A stretch of DNA of 45,083 nt from Anaerolineae bacterium (GTDB taxonomy: Bacteria; Chloroflexota; Anaerolineae; Anaerolineales; Anaerolineaceae), in the NCBI GenBank assembly GCA_013178185.1, contig JABLXC010000030.1:1-45083 (forward strand). Direction: 5' to 3'. Under the pieces are notes generated by a model. That model worked only from the letters and a program-made list of their open reading frames with translations. It was not told the origin of the DNA and did not search any database. A program made the translations under genes and the position numbers. Below are positions 15,405 to 23,990 of the stretch, piece by piece; within the stretch, counting starts at the first letter, position 1; each line of letters begins with the position of its first letter.

Positions 15405-18400
15405 CTAAGGCTGGATCGGCGGGTACTTTACGACCCGGTTATTGCCGGCATCGACAATCCACAAGCTTCCATCTGGACCTAAAGCCAATCCATTCGGTAA
15501 ACCAAAGGATCCATCTTCGGGTCCGTACTGGCCAAACGCAGCCAGAGGTTCGCCCGAAGCTGAGAAAACGATCACCCGGTATCCTTCCGGATCGGTCAGA
15601 TAGATACGATTATCGGGTCCAACCGACAGGTAAGGTTTGTTGTCTACCGAGCTACTCCCCCAGCCCTGCACGTTAAAGCTGGAAATATATTTACCCTCCG
15701 GAGAAAATACTACCACGCGCATGTTCCAGGTGTCGGCTACGTAGATATATCCTTCCGGGCCGAGCGCGATGCCCACGGGTTCATCTAACTGACCATCGCC
15801 CCCAGTGGCGAACTCGAACAAGGCTGTACCTTCCGAGGAAAAAACCACCACACGCTTATTGCCTGCGTCTGTGACATAGAGGCGACCATCACTGGCAACC
15901 GCGATACCACGTGGTCCCCACAGTCGATCCAACCCATCACTTGCAAGACCAGAGGATCCCCACTCAACTACAAACTTACCTTGTGAGTCGAACTTCTGAA
16001 TGCGATGATTCCAGGTATCCGCAACCAATACATTGCCATCGCCGTCCAAGGCAATTCCCCAGGGTTCGTTAAGCGTTCCCGCCGCGGGCGGTGATTGTCC
16101 ATCTGGAGTCCGGCTGCCCCAGGATAACAGCAGCTCACCCTGCGAGTTATATTTCGCGATCCTAGAATTGCCGCTATCCACGACGTAAATGCTGCCGTCT
16201 CTACTGATTGCAAGATTGCGGGGTGTATTCAATTCGCCGGTGGTGATAACAAATTCCGGTTTTATCGTTTTTTGGATGTTTACATAAGCATCCGCTTGCT
16301 GGGGGATATCTGCCAGAACACTTGACCCCAGGCTGAGAGAAAGCATTTGTAAAGCAATATCCTTGCGAACATAAACCCGCATTTTCTCTGCCAATGGCCA
16401 GTCGGTAGGTGGCTTGAGCGAAGTTCCAGTCAGTGAGCTATAACGGGTGTAATCCCGTTTCCACAGGATATCCCAAAGGGCAGCGCGTAGATCGGGATTC
16501 GCTAACGCCTTGCGGATTCGGCCCCAGGTCAGGTTTTTATAATCCTCAATAGGCCACCACATGCGAATTACCTCAAAACGATGATACCTGGAACCAAGCA
16601 TCAGTTCGACCTTGTTCCAGTTGGACGGACCTGCCAATACCACCGGCGCATCCAGGGCCTCCCGGTTTGGTTGCGAGCCATAAAACGAGCTGTTGGGGTA
16701 ATCTTTGAGGTACCAGCTCATCGGCCACGACACGTCTGAATCGTAGGCAATTTTCAAATCCTCACCGGTACCCGTATGGGTGGCAATGGATTGGATATCA
16801 TCCAGTACCCATTTAACTCCCGGCGCGCCGTGAGCGTAATCGATGTACTCGGTGGAATCGTCATAGTTGATGTAATTCACAAAAAAGGAAGTCCGCATGG
16901 TCAGTAGAGTAACTATCCCGATGGCAACTAACCCCATCCGTTTGAAAAAGCCTTTCGGTTTCGAATGGATGACGTCATCTACCCATATCCCTTCCACCAT
17001 CTGACCAATCCACCACGCTGCCAACAATAGGAAAGGCACGGTAATATGCGTGGAAAGCCAGGGCATTTTCTCTCCAGCCAGGGAGAGGGCGAGGAAAATT
17101 CCCGCGGCCCACCATAAAGCGAAGGGGATGAAGTTGCGTGCCAATTCCGGCAATTGTTTCCGGCGGATAAAAAATAAGATAGCCGCACCAATCCCACCGA
17201 TCAAAGGAAGATATTCGTAAATCGGAAAGACGATCAGGAAGTAGTACCAGGGTTGTCCACCTCGCGCCACTCCTTGCTGAGACAACCAGTACCCCAAAGA
17301 ACCGATAAACCCACTGGCAATTCCAGTCGGGTTGGTAAAAAAGGTGGTAAACAAAAGCAGGTCGATCCCCAGGAATAGGCATGCCAGTTTTAACCAACGT
17401 TGGCTTCCCCAGACTATGCCCAATCCGGTAGAGACTACCGAGAAAACACCGAACAGCGCCCACAGTCGGACACCAGATGGATTGGACATCCATTCGGTGC
17501 CTTGACTCCCCAGGACAGATAGATCTACAAATGCAGCGCCAGTCAATCGGGAGAAAAACAGGTTGATGATTGGCAGCGCGATTGTGGACGAAAAGAAGGC
17601 TCCTAAAGTGACCATCAGTACGAGTAGATCAAATTCCGGCGATGTTGTTATCACTTTCCACCGTACACCATATTTCCACCCAATGCGGACAAGAAGATAA
17701 CTGGCAAAGATCGCAAGGTAAATGAAGGTAATCTCCATTGTGGAGAACATCAGCGCCAATGCTGCCACAAATATGACCAGGTATCGTTCTTTCCGCTGGA
17801 AGAGATATCCAAAAATTGAGTACACCGCCAGCAGCATCCAAGCAATCACCAGAATATCGTGCCGGATATAACGCGAGTAGTACAACACGTAAGGAGAGAT
17901 CAAAAATAGCAAGGAGGCGATCAGCGTTCCTGATCTTCCAAGCCAGGGTTTGAGCAGTTGAGGAATAACAATCGCGATGAATGAACCAAGAATCAACGGG
18001 ATCAACCGCGAAGTGAAATCGTTCGCCCCCAAAAGAATGTTGATCAACGCAGTCGACTCAAACAAGAAGGGCCCATGCATCATGGGGGTATGGATAAACC
18101 CTTTGCCAGTTGCCAATAGCCACGAATAATAGACGTGCAAACTTTCATCGTGGCTCATGACGCGCTCCCCCAGGCCAATCAAACGGGTAAGGATCACGGC
18201 GCATGCGAGCGTGAGTGCTATTCCTTGTTCCAGCGTTATGGTCAAAGGTCGATTAAGTTGGGAAAGGAAAATAAGTATTCTGGACCCGGATCGGGCCGGA
18301 TTTGCGAATTGGGGTTCAGTATCGCTGGCTCTCTCCACGAGGCTGGTTTCTCCTAGACACTCATAAATATGGGTGAATTTCCTTCTAACCAGTCTATCGT

Positions 18401-18410
18401 TAAGGATCAT
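15405..18410 (-). CDS. GT39-type membrane glycosyltransferase fused to NHL propeller (Agl23-like)
   Basis: 1001 residues. The N-terminal part (about 60-500) is a polytopic membrane region with the GT39-type acidic motif SHDES (86-90) in the first extracytoplasmic loop, as in the TIGR03663 'flippase activity-associated' Agl23 family that uses lipid-linked sugars. From about residue 725 to the end run five or more NHL repeats (GSIYVVDSGNSRIAKY; GNVLVADTWNHRIQKF; GYIYVADTWNMRVVVF) forming a beta-propeller. Such fusions are common in Chloroflexota. Length and architecture look complete. A role in protein or cell-wall glycosylation is inferred; the M23 gene is cotranscribed. Confidence 0.85.
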   Translation of the reverse strand: MILNDRLVRRKFTHIYECLGETSLVERASDTEPQFANPARSGSRILIFLSQLNRPLTITLEQGIALTLACAVILTRLIGLGERVMSHDESLHVYYSWLLATGKGFIHTPMMHGPFLFESTALINILLGANDFTSRLIPLILGSFIAIVIPQLLKPWLGRSGTLIASLLFLISPYVLYYSRYIRHDILVIAWMLLAVYSIFGYLFQRKERYLVIFVAALALMFSTMEITFIYLAIFASYLLVRIGWKYGVRWKVITTSPEFDLLVLMVTLGAFFSSTIALPIINLFFSRLTGAAFVDLSVLGSQGTEWMSNPSGVRLWALFGVFSVVSTGLGIVWGSQRWLKLACLFLGIDLLLFTTFFTNPTGIASGFIGSLGYWLSQQGVARGGQPWYYFLIVFPIYEYLPLIGGIGAAILFFIRRKQLPELARNFIPFALWWAAGIFLALSLAGEKMPWLSTHITVPFLLLAAWWIGQMVEGIWVDDVIHSKPKGFFKRMGLVAIGIVTLLTMRTSFFVNYINYDDSTEYIDYAHGAPGVKWVLDDIQSIATHTGTGEDLKIAYDSDVSWPMSWYLKDYPNSSFYGSQPNREALDAPVVLAGPSNWNKVELMLGSRYHRFEVIRMWWPIEDYKNLTWGRIRKALANPDLRAALWDILWKRDYTRYSSLTGTSLKPPTDWPLAEKMRVYVRKDIALQMLSLSLGSSVLADIPQQADAYVNIQKTIKPEFVITTGELNTPRNLAISRDGSIYVVDSGNSRIAKYNSQGELLLSWGSRTPDGQSPPAAGTLNEPWGIALDGDGNVLVADTWNHRIQKFDSQGKFVVEWGSSGLASDGLDRLWGPRGIAVASDGRLYVTDAGNKRVVVFSSEGTALFEFATGGDGQLDEPVGIALGPEGYIYVADTWNMRVVVFSPEGKYISSFNVQGWGSSSVDNKPYLSVGPDNRIYLTDPEGYRVIVFSASGEPLAAFGQYGPEDGSFGLPNGLALGPDGSLWIVDAGNNRVVKYPPIQP

Positions 18411-18442
18411 TTTTATGAATAGGTTCTATTGCCCCTCAGGGG

Positions 18443-18460
18443 TAGGGCAATATTGCTTAT
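18443..18460 (+). promoter_or_regulatory. TAGGCA-type operator variant before tlpA
   Basis: TAGGGCAATATTGCTTAT matches the island motif with one extra G. It overlaps an inverted repeat (ATTGCCC 18429-18435 with GGGCAAT 18446-18452). A TATATT (18494-18499) lies closer than in the canonical sites, so spacing is not conserved here. Confidence 0.45.
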
Positions 18461-18524
18461 GTCGCACCGTTGATTCTTGGATTATTCAGGAGGTATATTA
18501 AAGCCGGATTGACCATGGTGGCTT

Positions 18525-19193
18525 ATGCCAGAATACTCTCTCAAAAGAAGACAACCTTTTAACCCGCTACCGTATATTGTGCTGGCAGGGATCATCCTGG
18601 GAATTGCTTTGGCCAGCAATTTAGCTCTTGCACCCGTCCCTACCGCAACTCTCCCATCTCCTACTCCCACAGAAAGTTACCCGGCAGCGATCGTACCTTC
18701 AACGACAGACACTCCCAGGGTTATCAACATTACTCCTGCAATCACAACTTCTGCCGTCGCCCAAACGGGAAAACCCGCACCGGATTTTCGATTGAAAACA
18801 TTGGATGGTAACGAAATAAAACTGTCGGATCTCCGGGGAAAGACTGTGTTGATCAATCTGTGGGCCAGTTGGTGCCCACCTTGCCGTTATGAAATGCCAG
18901 GAATTCAGGCGGCTTATGAGAAATTCAAGAGCAAAGGATTGGTTGTATTAGGAATAAATTTCACGGCACAGGATAATTTGCAGGATGTTCGAGATTTCGT
19001 GACAGAACTAAAACTTACTTTTCCCATTCTGCTGGATGAGAGCGGTGATGTCAGTGCTGGGTTATACGGTATGCGCGGACTGCCGACCAGCTATTTTATT
19101 GATACACAAGGCATACTCCGGCGAATTCAAGTCGGGGCTATGCTGCCCGAAAAAACTGAAGGATTCCTCCTGGAAATCCTCCCTAAATCATAG
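18525..19193 (+). CDS. membrane-anchored TlpA-like thiol-disulfide oxidoreductase
   Basis: 222 residues: membrane anchor (about 17-36), Pro/Thr/Ser linker, and a thioredoxin fold of the TlpA/ResA kind with catalytic WCPPC (Cys117 and Cys120), GLPTSYFID cis-proline loop and the TlpA insert. It reduces or exchanges disulfides outside the membrane, usually for cytochrome c or copper-centre maturation. It is convergent with the CcdA-like gene; their 3' ends overlap by 11 bp. CcdA proteins normally supply electrons to such thioredoxins. Confidence 0.9.
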   Translation: MPEYSLKRRQPFNPLPYIVLAGIILGIALASNLALAPVPTATLPSPTPTESYPAAIVPSTTDTPRVINITPAITTSAVAQTGKPAPDFRLKTLDGNEIKLSDLRGKTVLINLWASWCPPCRYEMPGIQAAYEKFKSKGLVVLGINFTAQDNLQDVRDFVTELKLTFPILLDESGDVSAGLYGMRGLPTSYFIDTQGILRRIQVGAMLPEKTEGFLLEILPKS

Positions 19194-19980
19194 ATTCTTT
19201 CACCGGCGAAGGCAGGTCTTTGACTGCCCGTCCGCTCAAATATCCCACGTAGGCTGGCACCAATGGTAAAACGCAGGGGGAAAGAAACGACAGAAGACCT
19301 GCAAAAACAGCAATGATGTAAGTCGGCGTAACCGCGCCTCCCAGGGGCAAGTCGATAAAATAACCCCGCTGAAGCGCCCAAATGGCGATGAGAGTCATCC
19401 GGTCGAACACCATCAGCAGTCCGACGATGATCAATAGCGAACCGCTGACTACCTCGATCCAACGCACGTACCTTCTAAAACGGGCCATGAACCGGATGGC
19501 TTTTTCCATCCCAAATCCAATCGCCAGGAAGGGAAGGCCCAAGCCGAAGGCATAGCCACTGGATAGCACCATAGCCTGGGTCGCGGATTGCTGGCTCATT
19601 CCAAGGGTCAGGATAGCTCCAAGCGTTGTCCCGATACAAGGCGTCCAACCAGCGGCGAAGAAAACACCCATCATCACTGAAGATAGGATTGGGCGGCCCT
19701 TTCCAGGGGTCCAGTAAGCACGCGTTTCATAGTTCAACCAGGGAAGGTTGATGAGTTTTAGCGTGAATAGGCCCAACAAGATCACGATCGCCCCGCCTAT
19801 TCGCCCCAAAATGGATTTATAGATTCCAAACACCTGGCCGAGAGCAGTAGCGGCGCCGCCCCAACCAACGATAAATATCACCGAAAAACCAAGCACAAAC
19901 AGCACAGCGTGGAAGAACGTATTCAAGCGAAGCTGAATCCCAATAGCTTTGCGATCTTGCGTTGTCTGAGTCGTTTCCAA
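19183..19980 (-). CDS. CcdA-like electron transporter with permuted helix order
   Basis: 265 residues, six membrane helices. CcdA moves reducing equivalents across the membrane through one Cys in a first-helix FLSPCVLP motif and one in a fourth-helix GWTPCIG motif. Both are present, but in reversed order: GWTPCIG (Cys115) comes first and GLLSFLSPCVLPLVPAYVGY (Cys236) is the last helix. The N-terminus begins where the second helix of ordinary CcdA would (HAVLFVLGFSVIFIV). Because CcdA has both termini on the same side, moving helix 1 to the end preserves topology. Start is TTG 19980. Probable partner: TlpA at 18525. Confidence 0.8.
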   Translation of the reverse strand: METTQTTQDRKAIGIQLRLNTFFHAVLFVLGFSVIFIVGWGGAATALGQVFGIYKSILGRIGGAIVILLGLFTLKLINLPWLNYETRAYWTPGKGRPILSSVMMGVFFAAGWTPCIGTTLGAILTLGMSQQSATQAMVLSSGYAFGLGLPFLAIGFGMEKAIRFMARFRRYVRWIEVVSGSLLIIVGLLMVFDRMTLIAIWALQRGYFIDLPLGGAVTPTYIIAVFAGLLSFLSPCVLPLVPAYVGYLSGRAVKDLPSPVKESMI

Positions 19981-19988
19981 ATTGAATC

Positions 19989-20135
19989 CTAGGGGTGATG
20001 CAAAAATTGGATCACAAGACTGTATACAATCACAGACGCCAGACCTAAAATCACCAGGATGGTCCAGATCTTATCGAAAACTTCATGTCGAGGTAGGAGT
20101 TGCTTCAAGCTTTTTGAGAAAATGCGGTTTGGCAT
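19989..20135 (-). CDS. small single-helix membrane protein upstream of ccdA
   Basis: 48 residues: basic N-terminal half (FSKSLKQLLPRHEVFDKIW) and one membrane helix ending in QFLHHP. ATG 20135 is preceded by AAAAGG at six bases. It ends eight bases before the CcdA-like start, so it is likely translated from the same mRNA. No family recognised. Confidence 0.5.
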   Translation of the reverse strand: MPNRIFSKSLKQLLPRHEVFDKIWTILVILGLASVIVYSLVIQFLHHP

Positions 20136-20212
20136 AACAGACCTTTTCAAGAATATTCTTATCATACGCAATCTAAGTCAATCGAACATGCGTCAAAATG
20201 CTGGTGCTTGAA

Positions 20213-20230
20213 CAGGCAGAATGGCCTATT
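20213..20230 (+). promoter_or_regulatory. TAGGCA-type palindromic operator before the UGA-containing gene
   Basis: CAGGCAGAATGGCCTATT, nearly palindromic and almost the same as the site before copA (35865-35882). It lies 68 bp before the start at 20298. The exact 68-bp motif-to--10 spacing seen elsewhere is not evident; TTATCT (20268-20273) and TACAAT (20252-20257) are possible -10s. Confidence 0.5.
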
Positions 20231-20297
20231 GTGATTTGTCCCCCCCACTTTTACAATTTCAGCAGAGTTATCTCAACTTCAAAGGAACGAATTTTGA

Positions 20298-20792
20298 ATG
20301 TCTAAATCAAGAAGAGGTGTTTCGAAAAGCCGGCAGGTTCAGCGCCAACAAAATAAGTTGCCGCTGATTATGGCGCTGGCAGGAGCGGCGATCCTGCTCA
20401 TTGCTTCTTTTTTTGCGTTTCAAAAGAAACCGGCTTCTTTTACCCCCGAGGTTACTGGCGGCCCCAGTCTGAAGGCGGACAAAGAGAAGGTGGATTTAGG
20501 GACTGTCAAATTAGGGCAAACGGTTGAGGTTTCCTTTGAAATCAGGAATGTGGGTGACCAGCCTCTCAAATTTTCCAAGGCTCCCTTTATCGAAGTCAAG
20601 GAGGGGTGTTGACCTCCCACTCCTGTCATCGGTTCGATGACCCTCAAGCCTGGTGAAACGACAACCATATCAATGCAGTTCATGATGCACGGCGATATGG
20701 GCGGAAAACACGACTTTCGAGTTCACCTTCCTTCAAATGATCCTATTCAAAAGGACATGACCCTTACTGTACTTTCCAATTGGATCCCCTAA
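20298..20792 (+). CDS. DUF1573-like exported protein, probable selenoprotein (UGA at codon 105)
   Basis: Basic N-terminus, one membrane helix (about 23-41), then an Ig-like domain. Codon 105 is TGA (20610-20612) in the context EVKEGC-UGA-PPTPVIGS; reading through gives a coherent C-terminal half (LKPGETTTISMQFMMHG, HDFRVHLPSNDP) to TAA at 20790. In related proteins, as I recall them, this position is a CC pair before PP, so UGA most simply encodes selenocysteine next to Cys104. A SECIS-like hairpin follows. The alternative is a recent nonsense mutation (truncation at 104 residues). No Sec machinery genes lie in this window. Confidence 0.7.
20625..20641 (+). promoter_or_regulatory. SECIS-like hairpin after the UGA codon
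   Basis: GTCATCG (20625-20631) pairs perfectly with CGATGAC (20635-20641). The apex contains GGTT, and bacterial SelB recognises a G-U pair of bases in a small apical loop. The apex lies about 20 bases after the UGA, inside the 16-37-base range usual for bacterial SECIS elements. Confidence 0.55.
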
Positions 20793-20858
20793 CTGTTCCG
20801 GATTGTTTTGGACTGATGTGGATCTTCTACCTTTACTCTCAGTTTTCAGGAGTCTTAT

Positions 20859-21443
20859 ATGTCAAATAAAGTTCCAAGTACAACAGAGGTTTTCGCTGAT
20901 CCTCCATTTGCGCAAAGCTTGTTCAACAGCCCAAAATGGGCCTGGTTATGGGTAATAGCGCGCATTTATGTGGGTTATGCCTGGTTGACCTCGGGAATTG
21001 GCAAGCTCTCGAATCCCGCCTGGACCCAAACGGGCGAAGCATTGAAAGGTTTCTGGGAGAGAGCGGTGGCCATCCCTGATGCGCCAGCCCGTCCATTAAT
21101 TGCTTTTGACTGGTATCGCGGATTCTTGCAGTCCATGATTGATGCCGGGGCTTACACATGGTTCTCAAAAATAATTTATATTGGGGAAATCCTGATCGGG
21201 GTGGCGCTGATCCTGGGCTTGTTTACCGGTATCGCGGCTTTCTTCGGCGGTTTCATGAATTGGAATTTCATGATGGCCGGGTCAGCCAGTACCAATCCGG
21301 TTTTGTTCACTCTGTCCATCCTGCTTGTGCTCGCGTGGAAAACAGCTGGGTGGTGGGGATTAGACCGCTTCTTATTGCCGGCTTTAGGGACGCCGTGGCA
21401 ACCAGGAAAGGCATTTGGACAGAAGCCTCCCGAAAAAAGTTAA
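20859..21443 (+). CDS. DoxX/DoxD-like membrane protein
   Basis: 194 residues with four membrane helices, RIYVGYAWLTSGIGKLSNP near the start and IYIGEILIGVALILGLFT, the DoxX-family pattern. Relatives include the DoxD subunit of thiosulfate:quinone oxidoreductase, but most are uncharacterised quinone-interacting or stress membrane proteins. It follows the UGA-containing gene by 66 bp and ends at a strong terminator, so the two may share a transcript. Confidence 0.8.
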   Translation: MSNKVPSTTEVFADPPFAQSLFNSPKWAWLWVIARIYVGYAWLTSGIGKLSNPAWTQTGEALKGFWERAVAIPDAPARPLIAFDWYRGFLQSMIDAGAYTWFSKIIYIGEILIGVALILGLFTGIAAFFGGFMNWNFMMAGSASTNPVLFTLSILLVLAWKTAGWWGLDRFLLPALGTPWQPGKAFGQKPPEKS

Positions 21444-21490
21444 GCGGCGTTACAGAACAGCTTTAGGAAAACCAATCGCTTTATTCCGAG

Positions 21491-21547
21491 ATGGTCACAG
21501 GGTTCCGCGAAACATTTTCTTGAGAACCTTGTGGCCATTTTTTATTT
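21491..21547 (+). terminator. rho-independent terminator after doxX-like gene
   Basis: 15-bp arms 21491-21505 and 21524-21538 with a few mismatches (ATGGTCACAGGGTTC against GAACCTTGTGGCCAT), followed by TTTTTTATTT. Confidence 0.8.
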
Positions 21548-21575
21548 AATAAATCCGGCTTAAAAAACTCATCAA

Positions 21576-21643
21576 TAGGCAATATTACCTATCCTACTCC
21601 AAGCGATATCGCCCTCTGCGCTTTCGAATTACATCTTTATACT
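21576..21643 (+). promoter_or_regulatory. TAGGCA operator and TATACT -10 before the PCYCGC operon
   Basis: TAGGCAATATTACCTAT (21576-21592) and TATACT (21638-21643) are 68 bp end to end, the same as three other island promoters. There is no good -35, as expected for an activator-dependent promoter. A second motif-like sequence, TAGGCATAGATCCTTACC, starts at 21643 directly on the -10. Confidence 0.7.
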
Positions 21644-21683
21644 AGGCATAGATCCTTACCTATATCATGCAATAAGGTGCTTA

Positions 21684-22163
21684 ATGATGATTAAACCGCT
21701 TTCTACTAACGTTCGTAATTTCCGCTGGTTTATTTTCCTGGTGGCCTTGCTCCCGATCGTTTCTCTTTTGTCTGGTTGCAGCGCCAGCAGTTCAACCGCA
21801 GATCAAGATTTGAATATGGCTCCCATGTCGGATATGCCGGTTGATGTCCAAAAGGCAGCGGTGTCTGTGCAAGAGGCCTATCAATTCGCGGTTGCGAATC
21901 CGGATGCATTACAGAATGTTCCCTGCTACTGCGGCTGTGGCGCGGCTGGACATACTTCGAATTATTCCTGTTATGTCAAGGAAGTGAAATCTTCGGGCGA
22001 AGTCGTTTTTGATCAGCACGCGCTGGGCTGCTCTATCTGTGTGGATATCGCTCAAGACGTGATGAAAATGACCCGAGATGGAAAAACGCCCAAAGAAATA
22101 CGGGCGGCAATCGATCAGACCTATTCACAATATGGCCCATCCAATATGCCGCCAGCCCAATAA
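21684..22163 (+). CDS. PCYCGC-motif lipoprotein
   Basis: 159 residues with a lipoprotein signal (LLSGC, Cys32) and the diagnostic PCYCGCG (Cys81, 83, 85) followed by GH and a conserved Cys pair (GCSICVDIA). This family is found near cytochrome oxidase and copper genes in Gram-positive and Chloroflexota genomes. The clustered Cys/His residues imply metal binding, probably copper. It starts a four-gene operon with overlapping or near-overlapping genes: PCYCGC, CuA protein, polyferredoxin, CuA-cytochrome-like. Confidence 0.88.
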   Translation: MMIKPLSTNVRNFRWFIFLVALLPIVSLLSGCSASSSTADQDLNMAPMSDMPVDVQKAAVSVQEAYQFAVANPDALQNVPCYCGCGAAGHTSNYSCYVKEVKSSGEVVFDQHALGCSICVDIAQDVMKMTRDGKTPKEIRAAIDQTYSQYGPSNMPPAQ

Positions 22164-22660
22164 TGCCGATGGAATCGCTGCCATACAAGACTACCCCCAC
22201 AAACTGGAAGAGATGGGCCTGGGTAATCCCTTACGCCGGTCTGGCCTTGCTGATCCTCTTTATTCCACTGCCATTGCCGTTTCATGCACCGCAGGACAGG
22301 TTGCTTCGCATCGAGGCCAGCAGTTTTCAATTCACGCCAGGCGAAATCCAGATCAATCCCGGAGACCGGGTGACCATCGAGCTTGTTTCAACCGACGTGG
22401 TGCACGGGTTTTCGCTGGACGCTTATGGATTTGAATTAAAAGCAGACCCTGGGCAAACTGCGACAGGAACCTTCATCGCGGATCAGGCTGGGGTTTTCCG
22501 TTTTCGTTGTTCGGTGGCCTGCGGCAACCTGCATCCCTTTATGATTGGTAAGCTGCAAATAGGCCCCAACCTCCTTTTCTTTCGAGGCATAGCTTTGGGG
22601 TTGCTGGCAATCTCGGCAGCGCTCATTTCTGTCCGGAATGTTTCCAGGGGGACGACATGA
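22163..22660 (+). CDS. membrane-anchored CuA-domain cupredoxin (CoxII-like)
   Basis: 165 residues: membrane helix (about 20-40), a cupredoxin domain with a full CuA ligand set (His81, Cys116, Cys120, His124, Met127 in CSVACGNLHPFM), then a C-terminal membrane helix. CuA is a dinuclear copper electron carrier, found in oxidase subunit II and in nitrous-oxide reductase. No haem-copper oxidase subunit I is present in the window, so this CuA protein serves something else or a distant partner. Its start overlaps the PCYCGC stop as TAATG. Confidence 0.88.
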   Translation: MPMESLPYKTTPTNWKRWAWVIPYAGLALLILFIPLPLPFHAPQDRLLRIEASSFQFTPGEIQINPGDRVTIELVSTDVVHGFSLDAYGFELKADPGQTATGTFIADQAGVFRFRCSVACGNLHPFMIGKLQIGPNLLFFRGIALGLLAISAALISVRNVSRGTT

Positions 22661-23985
22661 CACGTCTGGACCTGACCCGTTCCCCCCGTGCGCTGGCGCT
22701 GCTGCGCAGCCGTTGGCCGCAGTTCTTGCTGCGTGCCATCACGCTAGCGGGTTTCATTTTTACGATTCTCGCCGGTCTGATGGGCTCGGTGGTGGGCAGC
22801 CACAATTTTGCCATTATCTTTGTTTGGATCGCCTGGTGGACGGCCCTGAAACTGGCCTTCATCCCCTTTGGCGGGCGTTCCTGGTGCAGCATCTGTCCCA
22901 TTCCCATGCCCGGCGAATGGTTGCAAAACGGCGGGATCTTGCAACCTCGCGGCAGCATGGGCATCGGACTCGGCAAACGCTGGCCAAAGGTCCTCAGGGG
23001 AACCTGGATACAGGCCGGTGGTTTCTTGCTGATTGGATTGTTCGGCGCATTGACGCTGACCTCGGCAAAAATCACAGCGATTGTTTTACTATTCATTTTG
23101 GTTCTGGCGCTGGCCCTCAGCCTGGTTTTTGAGCGCCGTTCCTTTTGCAATTACCTGTGCCCGATCGGTGGGTTTTCCGGACTGTATGCGCAGGCTGGGC
23201 CGGTAGAGCTGCGTGTAAAGGACACGGATATCTGCGCTGCTCACATTGAAAAGACCTGCTACACTGCCTGTCCGTGGGGGCAGTACCCGCTGGCTTTGAA
23301 ATCCAGCGCCAACTGTGGGCTGTGCATGGAATGCCTGCGCGTTTGCCCGTCGGAGAATATCGCGGTCAACCTGCGCCCATGGGGCAGTGACCTGGGTCCG
23401 AAAACGAAACACCGTATAGATGAAGCCTTTCTCGGACTGGTCATGCTGGCCTCCGCGCTGGTCGACTCTGCGATTTTCTTGGGGCCCTGGGGGCAGCTGA
23501 AATCGGCTGCTTACAACATCGGCAGCCCGGACTGGTTTCTCTTTGCAGGGGCCTTTCTCATCACCGCACTTGGCATCCTACCGGGTCTCTATGTAGGCGC
23601 AACATGGGCAGCTAACCGGTTTGGTTCTACGAACGCTTCTTTGCGAAAATCCCTGGCCCATTACAGCCAGGTGCTCGTCCCGCTTGGATTGATGGTGTGG
23701 ATTGCTTTTACCATCTCGTTTGCCTTCGTCAAATTCGGCTATGTACTTCCGGTGGTTACAGATCCCCTGGGTTGGGGCTGGAATTTGCTTGGTCTTACCA
23801 AATCAGCTGGGGTCGGAGAAACCACTTCCTTCAGCCTGGTTTTACAGGTAGCTATGCTGACGGTTGGACTTTTCTGGTCCAGTCGAGTCGCGCTCCGCAT
23901 CAGTGAAACCATTCGTCAGGCTGCACCATTGATAGCCTTTTCAAGTTTATTCACAATGGCCATGCTCTGGCTGCTGGTAGGTTAA
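22657..23985 (+). CDS. NapH/NosR-like polyferredoxin membrane protein
   Basis: 442 residues with several membrane helices and cysteine motifs of the NapH/NosR/CcoG group: CSICPIP (Cys77, 80), CNYLCPIG (Cys164, 168) and a ferredoxin segment with Cys193, 201, 205 and CGLCMECLRVCP (Cys220, 223, 226, 230). These proteins move electrons between quinol and periplasmic redox partners through [4Fe-4S] clusters. Four extra helices form a C-terminal extension. The start overlaps the upstream stop (ATGA), linking it to the CuA protein as a likely electron partner. Confidence 0.85.
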   Translation: MTRLDLTRSPRALALLRSRWPQFLLRAITLAGFIFTILAGLMGSVVGSHNFAIIFVWIAWWTALKLAFIPFGGRSWCSICPIPMPGEWLQNGGILQPRGSMGIGLGKRWPKVLRGTWIQAGGFLLIGLFGALTLTSAKITAIVLLFILVLALALSLVFERRSFCNYLCPIGGFSGLYAQAGPVELRVKDTDICAAHIEKTCYTACPWGQYPLALKSSANCGLCMECLRVCPSENIAVNLRPWGSDLGPKTKHRIDEAFLGLVMLASALVDSAIFLGPWGQLKSAAYNIGSPDWFLFAGAFLITALGILPGLYVGATWAANRFGSTNASLRKSLAHYSQVLVPLGLMVWIAFTISFAFVKFGYVLPVVTDPLGWGWNLLGLTKSAGVGETTSFSLVLQVAMLTVGLFWSSRVALRISETIRQAAPLIAFSSLFTMAMLWLLVG

Positions 23986-23990
23986 ATCCG

